Below the pieces are notes generated by a model that searched no databases, was not told the DNA's origin, and saw nothing but the letters and a program-made list of their open reading frames with translations. Shown piece after piece: positions 12,301 to 24,200 of a DNA stretch of 64,000 bases. Position numbers and translations under genes: made by a program. The DNA is from Thysanoteuthis rhombus. Lineage: Eukaryota; Mollusca; Cephalopoda; Oegopsida; Thysanoteuthidae. Position 1 is the first letter of the stretch, and the number at the start of each line of letters is the position of its first letter. The stretch spans positions 47,976,696 to 48,040,695 of the forward strand of contig OY735207.1 of assembly GCA_963457665.1 (NCBI GenBank). The letters run 5' to 3'.

Positions 12301-15217
12301 ATTCAAAGTGTTGTTGCTACCAGACACTAACGACAGGACCAGTTTAGGATAAACTTACACTGCAAATTAAAATTCCCATTTTAGAAAAAAGATTTTCCTA
12401 CTCGTGATAAGGCATAAATGTTTCAATTCTCAGCTCTCTAACTCCACTGGTGCAGCCTGTATGCAAATATATGTAGCCAGCCAGCCAAACCAAAAACTGA
12501 AGAAATTCATTTTGATGACTGTTTCTAGCATATTTTGAAAAAATTCCATGTTCGGTTTCACACACGTACAGGGTTTTTTTCTAAATCTGCTTTTTCCGCA
12601 CAAATCATCCTTTCTATAATTCATAATTTCTAGTGAAAGTTTTTATCTTTGGAAAATGCGTTGACCTGCGTGTCTACAAAACTTCTAAAAATGCTGTACC
12701 TTCTCAAACTGAAAAAAGATTTTTACTATTTCTATAAAGTATTTAGATGGGATCCCAAAGTTATTTATTCTTTATTTTGCTTTTGTTGTAATAACAACAT
12801 TTAGTTGATCCATTCTACAGCCTTCTCCTGGATTGCCTGGAAAGATTGTGATAGCAACCGAAACATCTTGAAATCATACTAATTAAAAGAATATGCATTT
12901 TTTTTTTCTAATTTTCGACATCTCCCATTTCGTCTGCAGGCCTTCCTGCCAGTCAAATCCTGGAATTATTTGGTGAGAAATTCTTTGATTTCTGCCAGGA
13001 ATCTGGTTATGACAAAATTTTGCAAGTACTTGGAGGAACCACCAAGGATTTCCTCCAAAACCTCGATGCGCTCCACGACCATCTGGCCACCATCTACCCA
13101 GGTATGCGAGCGCCATCCTTCCGATGTTCCGAGAGAGAAGAAGATGGTGCTACCATTTTGCATTACTATTCTGATCGTCCGGGCCTCGAATATATCGTCA
13201 TTGGAATCGTAAAAGCCGTGGCAAGACAGGTGCACAACTCAGAAGTAAGAATACCTACACATTCTTTTCTTTTCATTCTTTACAGACAAGTTGAATACCA
13301 AAGAATTCTATTATTATTCGGACCATCCTCATCTTGGTTGTTTTTCATACAACGTTTCGGCCGTTATCAAGTATCATCTGGTAGGTGTGATGAAGTAACG
13401 AACCAAACCCTTCATCTAACCGATGGGGGTATATAGACCACACTCCCCTCTTAGCATTCGTAGTATATTATCACACACTGGGACTGAACCTAGAACCATC
13501 AGATTACTTGCAGTAATTTTGTCTGGTTCTGTAATCACTACGCTATGTGTCCATTTGATGAAAAAACATCAAAATATGTTTAAAAAATATACATTTTATC
13601 ACATAATTATTCTGCTTCTCTAAACCAAACTTTTACCAAGAAAACTTGCGCTCGTATGATAACTAGTTTTATTTGACAGCATGAGCATGAATTTTTTTAA
13701 TTTTTAAAGTAAATCTATATATAAGAGAAAGAAATTTGATTTTAAATTCCATGTCAAACAATCTAAATAATTTTTTTAGTTTTAAGATGATGAGGCCACA
13801 AGAAACCTGTTATGTCTCCTTCTTCTCTGATGCCATAAACATGTGCTTATTTTGCTAAATGGTTAATCCAAGGCTGATGAGAGACTATAAGACTCTTTTT
13901 TGAACATGCGTATCAAAATCCTTTGAGTGCACAAAGAAAAAGTCTTTATTGTTTGCTTTGTGTCCAAAAGCCAAGTTTTCATTCTCTCTGCAGTCTCAAT
14001 TAATATTTTACCATCATAAAAGATTTTCAGAATGTATAACAGATATCATAACATCTTTTTATAGTCACAGAACTTCTTGGTTACTTTCGGTTTTAACTCT
14101 TATATCTTTCTTGTGTATATTTGCTGTGATTTGTATTCTTATCCTTACACTTACCATTGATATTGTATAGTTTGATAATGAATGTCTTCCAAAGCTTTTT
14201 AGGGTCATTATATCATCCTTATATGATCATTGGTTAAAGATTTAGCAATTTTATACATTCAAGTCAGAATACTATTTTTCACTCTCATTTTACACCTTGA
14301 AAAACAAAATGTCTACTTTGACCTAGTGTGAGTGATGTAATCCTGAAATTAAAGATATTCTGAAATCCCAGGCATATAAGATTTAATTCAACTTTATTTC
14401 CATAGCATATATGTTTATACATAGCTATTACTAGTTGGTAAAACATCCAGCTGATATTTCAAACCTTGATAAAAAAGCAGAACTTTTCTTTTTCAAGGTT
14501 GATATGGAGATAATCAAGACAAAAAGTAATGACTGTGATCATGTGCAGTTTGCCATTATTGAACGTCAGGATCAGAAAGAAAATGTCAAGGTTGAACTGG
14601 ATGTTAATGAAAATACTTTATCAAATGAACCGAAAATAAGTCCGGCCACTTTTTGTAGGTAAGTAATTATCTTCTTTTAAAAGTCGGTGCGAAAAATGTT
14701 CCGTGATGATTAGTAATCATGAGAAATGTGTTTAAATCTTAACTTCAAACTGTTGTAGAAACACATGAACACCTAAAACTACAACTTGTACTAGTATGCT
14801 CTGCACTTGCACACACACATGCACTACAAAATATTTACACCACATCTGATTGATTCCACTCAGAGAAAAAATGACCTTGGGTGGTAACAAGAAGTACTTT
14901 AGTGTAACTGGTAGATGGCACTGCTGTGTAACGTTAATAGTCACTTAGTTTACTTATGCATAATACTTGGATACAATTTTTACTTGATACGTATAATGAT
15001 TATGATTTTACTTCAATGCAATGTATGTCTATTCAATATTAAATATTTATACTAAGTTTCACTCATAAAATTTTTACAGAATAATATGCAAAGATCTTAC
15101 TTATGCACAGAACATAAACTGTATGTATGTACACAGTGAGAAACTGGAGGATTCATTGTGTTTGGGTTCATTCATCAACGGATGCTTCATAAATACAGAT
15201 TTTTGCCAAAATCAGCT

Positions 15218-15293
<76 letters not shown>

Positions 15294-18200
15294 ATGTGTA
15301 TGTGTGTGTGTATATATATATTTATGTAATTGCATGGTCATGTATAATGCAGTCTATTTGTTTTCTATTTTACCTCTAAATTTACATAAGACAACAAGTC
15401 TCCACACAATCCTCAAAGGAGGAAGGAATCACTTCAGGATGGCAAGACTTCAGCAGAGCAAGCTCAATCTTCGAGAACAAAAAAAATCACGTTTGTTCTA
15501 AAAAGGTATACTATCAATGCATCCTACCAGTGGTCATCTATGGAGCTGAAACATGGAACCTAACCAAGAGACAGATCCACAAGTTGAGAACCATGCAATA
15601 TACACATGGTAGAATTAAGCTCAACCTAACATGGAGAGATCACAAGATAGCACAATATATTAGGGAAAGTAAATTAGTCCAAGACATCATAGAATCCATT
15701 GGGAAACTCAAATGGAAATGGGCTGGTGATTTTGCAAGAATGGCAGACAACTGTTGGACATCATGACTCATAACATGGATCTCCAGAAATCACACCTAAA
15801 AACGAGGCCAGCATAATATAAGATGACGAGACAAAATAAAACAATACAGAAAGTACTGGTTCTGCAACACCCATGATTGGGAAGTTTTGTGAATCCTGAG
15901 GAAGGTCTATGTCCAGCAACAGACTATAAAAGACCAATGATGAAGATGAATCACCATAGCCTGACAAATGGCCAAACCAACCAGTGGCTGAGGCAACAGA
16001 TACTCCTCTCTTTGAGTATTTATATGCCTAAGTGTCTATCTCTGTATGTATGTGTGTGTGTGTATATCTGGGAACTTCTGGTCAAATTTTTTAGGTTAAA
16101 ACCATGAAATTTGAATGAATAGACCACTTGGCACAACCCCCAAAATCTTCTTTTTTTTCATTATAGTCATTTTTGACCAACAATGCCCAAATTTTGTACT
16201 GGTATTTTTTAGATAATTTTTGATAATTAGTTCTTGTCCACTTGCAGGCTATGGTGATTCATTTATGTGAGGTACTATTACATATTTCATTTTCATATTT
16301 CATAAAATCCTCAGATTCCACTATGAACTGGAGGTGTGAAACAATCAGTTTTTCATTTGCATAATGCATTTTCTTATCATCAAATTTATTTGGGAATTTA
16401 GTGCAAACTCTGATCTCGGATATCTTTTCACATTAAAAAGAAGGGAAAGATGATAGTTCCTACCACGAAAATATATATTGCTTTCAACTCATTTCCTTGT
16501 GTTTTTCTCTGGTTTTCTCAAATATTTTTTCGATCAGCAGAAGAGGAATCGCAGTGTTCACATATGAACTTATCCATGAAATAAAAACCAAGTTCTGTTT
16601 TGTTTTTTTTGCAGATCTTTTCCTTTCCATATGTTGTTTGATCGAGATCTTGTTATCTGCCAAGCAGGAACTTCCATTAATAGAGTCATTCCAGAGATTA
16701 TGGATCAAAAAGTCAAAATCAGTGACGTCTTCGAAATGATTCGTCCACACATGGAACTTGACTTCCAGAATATTTTGGCTCACATCAACACCGTTTACGT
16801 TCTGCGGTCACGCAAGATCCTCAACAATGGAGCTTTTGTCACAGAAAATGACAGTTGTTCCATGTATCAACACGACACCTCCAGATTACGGCTCAAAGGT
16901 AAGTAAAAAAGTATTTATAGGTACTTGTAAAAGATTGGATTATTTAGATCACTGGTTATCAATATGAGTGCTAAGAACAGAATCAGAGGTTTTTCTAGAC
17001 ATTATGAGTAAATGTTGTAATTTTCCACCCTCTAGCTCCATCGATGTAACCTGTATGCATGATATAAATGTACATAAGCAGCCAGACTGACGGACATACA
17101 GACCAGCTCAAAAACAAAAAAAACCCTCTTTTTACTGTTTTGGTGACTGATTTGAATTATAGACGTGACTGTAAATGATGGAAAGATAAAAAAATGACTT
17201 TGATATGACAGTGTAAAAATTAGAGGGATGCTTGTCATATTCTTTGGTTTCAAATGGTAAAGCCAGAATCAAAAAAACAAAGAACTGATCAGAATGATTC
17301 ATGTCTGCTAATTTCCCTTTTCTCCTTTTCACTTGCAGGTCAAATGATTTACGTTCCCGAGAGTGAGTGTATGATGTTCCTTTGCTCCCCTAGTGTGATG
17401 AATCTGGATGATCTGAACAGACGAGGTCTCTACCTGAGTGACATCCCTTTACACGATGCCACACGAGATTTAGTGCTCATGTCCGAACGCTTTGAGGCTG
17501 AGTATAAATTGACTCAGAAGCTAGAAGTATTGACTGACAAATTACAGCAGACTTACCGGGAATTGGAAGATGAAAAGAGGAAGACTGATCGGTACGTATC
17601 TCATTTAGATGGAAGATGAATAAATGATAGATTGTGAAAGATGAACTATCTAACCGTATAATGAGATTATATGCAAATATTACTGTTTATTTGATCGTTT
17701 GTATTTCTGTTTGCTTATTTGTTTGTTTGAGCCCCAGTGGGATGATCTCATATTTTGATTTACCTTCCAACCATGACATAACGATAGAAATTATTTCATA
17801 GAAATACTCAAGATTTTACGTGTGATCACTCACTAAAACTACTTTAAATGAGTTTAAACTCCAAGAAAACTTAAAATTAGGGTATTTACATTATTAAAAA
17901 CAAATTACCCAATGAAATAGCTTTAGGCTCCTTTGCGCCGATTTATTAATGAATAACCCAGTCATTATGGACATTTTTTGCAGCACCAAAGGTGATTATG
18001 TGATTTTGAACCATCTGCACCATCTATCCATTCGACACAGTGATGGTGAACTTATAGCATAGTGTGTCGTTTTTTTAATTTTCCAAATAATTTTGTTATT
18101 GGAGTGTCCCTCACATGTATACATGTTTTTAGTCTCAGAGAAATGCTGGTAGATAATCAGCCTTTCTTCTAATATATTTACTAAACTAGGAGCTTGAAAA

Positions 18201-21200
18201 AATACAACTTGAAATTACAAAATATCCAAATAATTCATACTTGAGATCATACTTGAAGAAAACTTTTTTTTCAAATTATATCATGTCACCTAAAGACCTG
18301 TATCACTGCTGACACATTTGTCATTAGTTGGCCATCAGTGGTCTAAGAAGCATAGATTAGAAGTTTCATTATATAAAGAATGGTGGAAGTGATGAAACCT
18401 CTTTATCTAGGCCTGAAGATATAAAATTAAAGAAGGGGGATTGAGATGACTATCAAGATGCCTATTGTTAAAATCCATTTCTTTTGGTGAGCATCACACA
18501 TATTTCACTTTTATGATTCTCTCTGACTACTTATTACTCCACATCATCATCTTAAAGGACTTGATCTATAACCAATACTGAAGTATCACACAGTATGTTG
18601 TATTGTGTCATATTTGTTGATGCCTCGGATTTGAATCTGATTTTTATTTTGGTTAGATATTTCAGTTCAAAATGTTAATTGGATGCCATTTGGGAAATCT
18701 TCAAAAGACCCACTGGCTGGGATTAGTTCCTGCTTTATTTGATTATTCTGATCCATGATACTGTATGTCTGGAGTTCGATGATTAATTGGTAAAAAATGA
18801 AATGTCCATTCAGTCACAGCTGAACAGAGAGAATGAAAGTCATTATCGCAATAGAAAATAATTAGATCTTGTAACATATTGTCACCGCCGGGGGGGAAAT
18901 AAATATCAATCTACGTGAACCATGCTAACCATGCCATGGATTGGAAAGAAGAGAGGGAATTGGAAGGGAAAGAGAAGAAAGGAAGGAAGGAAAGGAAGAA
19001 GGAGAGAGAGAAAGAAAAGGGAAGAGGAAAAAACACAAGCATAAGGAATGTAAGTACATAGCAAGAAAATAAGATCAGTACGAGAAGAAGTGGGGAGCAA
19101 AAAAAAAAAACAGGAAGGAAGGACTGGAGACAGGAAGGAAGAAGAGAAAAAAGTGAAATGATAAAATAGAATATTATTAGTACACATGACCTGTTGCCAT
19201 ATTTTAACATTTTAGATATTTGTTTTTCTATATAAGTTGTCAGTTGTTTTTCTTAATGTTGTGTGTACATGGCTGCATACAATTTACATAATTATGAATT
19301 TAAATATTGTATTATAAATTAGATGCAATTGAAGATGTATTCAATGCAGGTCTGAGATAAACTATAAAAATGTTGACATAAAGATAATTTTAGTATATCT
19401 CTAGATTTTAAGTGAGCAACACTTTTCTGTATTCATATATTTTTATGATTTACCGATAAAAATTAAATAACAGATATTTTAAAGCCATTCAAGTGAAAAT
19501 AAAAAGGCAAGAAAAGGCCAAAAAGTCAAACTGAAATTATGAAGCTAACATTGCGGGGGGTGGGGAGCCAAATTTGTGAAATTTGGCTTGAAAAAAGCTG
19601 ATCTGGCAACCCTGACTGGAAGCTTGCCAGCCATAGATTGGAATCAAGTAAAAAAAAAAAAAAAATGCTCCTGGTTATGACAGTTTTTTTTATTGTAGAA
19701 ATGTTAGATTCCTCTCAGTTCTAAATTTTGAAGCAAATTAATAAAAAATGACAAATGATTTCTGCATTCTTCGGGTTTTGGAGCTTCTTAATTTTTGTTG
19801 ATTGTTCCAGTTCAAAGTGATCAGAAATACATGATGCTAAGTCTTTTGTCTGTTGAAGGTCAGAATCTTTAAAAAGCCATTTGACTTCTTCCTATGAAAA
19901 GATTGATTTTGTTTCCTCGTATAATTATTTTTTTCTTTAACTTTGTCTCATAATGGCATCATTGATAGTTATCTAAATCCTGTTAATGAGGTTATTGAAT
20001 TCTGCTCGTTCTCCGATATCACAATGCTTTGTTGTCCCTCCCTACCCCATCCTATGGTGTTTTGTTTGTTTTGTTTGTTTTTTTTTGCATCCGATAACCT
20101 TTGTAAGTTTATCTTTTTATTTTTCTTGTTTTGGTATACTATCTTTTTTTCAAATTTGTTTCACCGGATATCTTTCTGAAGTATGCAAATCACAATCTCT
20201 TGTCTAATTAACAATTCTTATAGAACTATACCATTCTCTCCAAGAATTGGTATGTTCTTTTGTTAATGATTATTGCTGATGTCACAAGAATAGATGTAAA
20301 CCGATTATTCACATCTTGGATATAAACTATTGATTCAGGTTTCTAATCTTTTCGAATGATTTTCGGTTGAAAAACAATCAAACTCAGTTACCTATAGCCA
20401 TCGTCTGGATCAAGTTATTTTGATGTTGCTACTAAATACTGTAGACCCTTACTATAATGATCTCTCCAAGAGCTGGTTTGTTCTGTTGTCGATAACGGTA
20501 GCTATTTTCACAAAAATAGACAAAAACTGATCATTCTAGTTTGGAATATAAGCTATTAATTCTGATTTTTAATCTCTCTGAATAATTTTGTCAAAAAACA
20601 ATTGAACACAAGTTGGTTATACCCAGTGTTTGCCAATTGTTTGTTGAATAATAAGTTAATTTGCTTTTTCAACTAACTTTGTTCAATAAATCCAAAGGAT
20701 GGCCTTCCATTCTATTTTTGACCTTTCCTTATTGCGCAAATGACCAATTGTTAGTTCTGTTCTATGTAATATAATATAAAAAACAATTGCACCTATATTC
20801 TTCTCTTGCTTCCCCAAAGAAGTAGATGTAAGTGTATTCTACGTTTGGAAGCGATGGCAGAAATGCACTCAGAAAAACACAATGTAGTAAATACAGAGCT
20901 GCTACCCACAACAAATCAGTTTCAACACTGTTGCTGAGATTAGATTATTCATGTGTTCTGGCATTTGTATATATCTTTGTATCCATATATCTCAATGAGT
21001 TGGAAATATGTTCTTTTTGTTTCTTGAAAATTCCTCCGCCTCTCAATAGGTTTTCTGTAAACCAGGTGGGGGGAACCGATTATCCTAAAATCATCCTTTA
21101 GTTTGAGCCTGGCTGCATTCATGCTTGTATTTTTTTTCAGGCTCTATTGCAAGAGAAGTAACTTATTCATTGATCGCCTTGAAAAATGTCTTGACACGAA

Positions 21201-24200
21201 TGAGTATACAAGGAGACTATGCCATAACTATGCATGCATGTACCAGAATTCCTTCACATCAAGATATCCCATCAGTCTTAGCACGTGTGTAATCAATGAT
21301 TTGTTCTCGCATCAATCGAACTTCTCCCGGTTAATGAGAAGAAAGTGCATTATAGTCCAGGTGTTTGCTGCACTCACTGAATTTTGTTTAGTCAGATAGA
21401 TCCATGAGTTATTTAAAGCTGAAATCCATCATATCCAGATTCACTAAAGTGAGGGTTTACTATTATGCTAGTTCGAAGGGTCCAAATTTATAGAAGAGGC
21501 AGACCATTCTAAAATAATCAAATTTTGGGGTAGTGCTTATTGCCTCTTGATGCTGTAATGCCTGACTTTTCTTGAATACTCATAATGCATATATAATGTT
21601 GCTTAACCAAAATAAAATAATAAGTTGGATTAACGGAACTATTTGTGAGGCGGTAATTAGTAAAATGATTTGTCAAGCAGTAATTGGTGAATTCATCAAA
21701 ATTACTTGAACCTAGAATGTCTGTTGATTGGTGTTGATATTTTAGATTCAGAATATTCTACGGAGGAAAGTGGGTGTTGTTTGGTGTATTAATAATTATC
21801 AGGTGGTGTTGGGCAGTAATTAGAGTACTACATTTTAAGCTCAGAATACTTAAAACAGCCTATTGTGCATTGTCGGATGATGTTTACTGCCCAATTACAC
21901 CAAATAATGTATTACATTGCCTGATAAGTTTTATAGCCACTCATAATAAAGCTACCTAACCTTAGCAGAATAATGTTCTCGGCAGTTATTAGTAAAATGA
22001 TTTGTCAAACAATAATCGGTAAAATTATCCATATCTTTAGGCCTAGAATGCATTTGAAAAGGCTACAAAGGGTTTGGGGCATCATCTGGCAGTGTTGGGC
22101 GGGAGTTAAGGTAAATCAAAATTCTAGACTTAAAATGCTTTAATAAAGGCTACAGAGGGTCTGGGGCATTGTCAGGCAGTGTTGGGCAGGAGTTTAGGTA
22201 CACCAAGGTTTTAGACTCAAAATGCTTTAAAAAAAGACTATACAGGGTGTTGTTGGGGCATTGTTAAGACAGTGTTGGGTGGTAGTTAAGGTTTACCAAA
22301 ATTTTAGACTTAGAATGCTTTTTAAAAAAATCTGTCATTTTGCGTCAGATGTTGTTAGGCAATGTTGGTTGTTGTCAGTCAATGTTGGGTGATCTTTAAG
22401 GTAAACCAATGTTTTAGACAAAATGCTTAGAAGAGGATGTTTGATGGTGTCAGGTCTTGTTAGGCGGTATCAGGCATTGTCAGTCAGGTGCACTGCTAAT
22501 GTTTCTTTGTTTACTAAAATAAACTAAACTTCCTTCATTCATGTCTGCCTTTATTTGTCTTTGACTTGATGTCTCTGATTTTGATATCTTTCAGATTGAT
22601 GTATTCAATCTTGCCTGCATCCGTGGCGAATGAACTGCGACATAACCGTCCCATTAATGCTCATAAATACGAAGATGTCACCATTATGTTCAGTGGCATA
22701 ACAGGCTTCAGTGATTTCTGTGCCCATAACTCTGACGCCAGAGGTGCCATGAAGATTGTCCAGTTTCTTAATGATATCTACACAAAGTTTGATGTGCTGC
22801 TTGACCCAAAGGTCAACCCTGATGTCTACAAAGTTGAGACGGTCGGAGATAAATACATGGCGGTCAGTGGCCTTCCAGAACCATGTGAGACACATGCAAA
22901 GTGTATTGCACATCTGGCTCTTGACCTCATGGACATTTCTTATGAACTGACCGATCCTGATGGAAATCCTCTAATGGTAAAGCACGCATTTTACCAGTAT
23001 AGTTATTCTTTTTTGATCACTGCTATTAACAACAGACCAGTTTCAACACTGTTGCTGGGATTAAAATATTCATGTGTTCTAGCATTTGAATGTATCTATG
23101 AATCCATTTATTTATAAATCTATGCATTCACTAAAAACTTGTGATTTTGTGCACACACTTCTCTCAATGAGTAGGAAAAATGATATTTTTGTTTTTTGGA
23201 AATTCCCCCACCTCTAAATAGTTTGTCAGTTATCCTAAATTGATCCTTTGGTTTGTGTCAAGCTGCATTCATGCTTGTCTTTTTCCCCCCAACTCTAATA
23301 TGAGAGAAGTAATTCATTCATTGATCACCCCTTTTTCCAGTTTTTTTGATTGGTCACTCCCAACATTGCATCTTGCTTAAAGACATTGATCATGTGTGGA
23401 TTTCTACTGAGTGAGTAACCAGACCACTTTTTCTTTTTTATTTTATCTGATCATGAATTCATGGTTCAGACCGCACTGGTAGCATTTTCATCAGCGTAAC
23501 TTGATTCTACCACAACCACTGCTTAATCTATGAAGTAAGAAGTAGCATATATGGTTGGTGGTGATTCATGATTTCCCTTGGAATGTCAGTTTTCTTTTTG
23601 TTGTCTGAATTTCTGGGATGAAGCATTGTTAGAATTACAGATTGATTGGTTCAAACCAGTTTGTTTGTCTCTTTTTTTTTTTGTACTTACTGGAGTGTTG
23701 ATTCTATGACATGAAGGAATTAGTTCCAGATCTCTGCATCTGTGGAGGAATGTTAGATAAGAGAAGTGTTCTCAAAAATTTTTTTTTTCTTTTCTTATGC
23801 TGTTTCTATTTACATCAGAAAGGAAATGAATAACCCAAATGTATTTTATTAACATTGTGGACAATTGCGAAATGTTAGTTGAATCTCAAGTTCCTAATGA
23901 ATATTTTGACTGCACCTTCAAGTGTTTGCAACCATCAGCAGAAACTGTCAACATGTTTTTTTCCAGTTTTCTAGTTTGGTTTGGCTGCCTGGCTATCATG
24001 CATACAAGCCACACCAATGGAGCTAGAGGGCAAGAAATGTAAACATTTGCCCTTAATCACGTCTACAGAAAACATCTTTTTGTATTGTTTGAAAATTCCC
24101 CTCCTCCTGATAGATTTTTAGTGTGGGTTTCAATTCATGGTGTGCGATTATGCTAAATTGATCTTAGTTTGTGCCCACTCAATTTTTCGAAAAACCAGAC

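Larger units (their letters stand above)
13245..16614 (+). other. GUCY1B1 introns 4 and 5 (flanking the exon at 14498-14658)
   Basis: Intron 4 (13245-14497) contains a minus-strand tRNA-derived repeat at about 13472-13553. Intron 5 (14659-16614) contains a (TA)n/(TG)n tract at 15219-15322 and an RTE-type retroelement tail at 15403-15950. No other coding signal is seen. Confidence 0.85.
17592..22594 (+). other. GUCY1B1 intron 7
   Basis: This 5-kb intron holds a purine-rich GGAA tract (18945-19160), a divergent 226-bp tandem duplication (about 20210-20640), a dispersed repeat copy (about 20915-21185) and an ~87-bp minisatellite (about 21690-22490) that ends about 100 bases before the exon 8 acceptor. 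Confidence 0.85.

Noticed and set aside
13020-13436. 138-codon ORF starting at an internal ATG in exon 4
   Set aside because: It starts in another position of the same exon and reads past the donor into intron 4; the spliced exon is supported by homology.
16484-16783. 99-codon minus-strand ORF over exon 6
   Set aside because: Shadow of the GUCY1B1 exon on the other strand.
18906-19210. Ser/Phe/Leu-rich minus-strand ORFs resembling membrane proteins
   Set aside because: They translate the complement of a GGAA/GAA purine tract.
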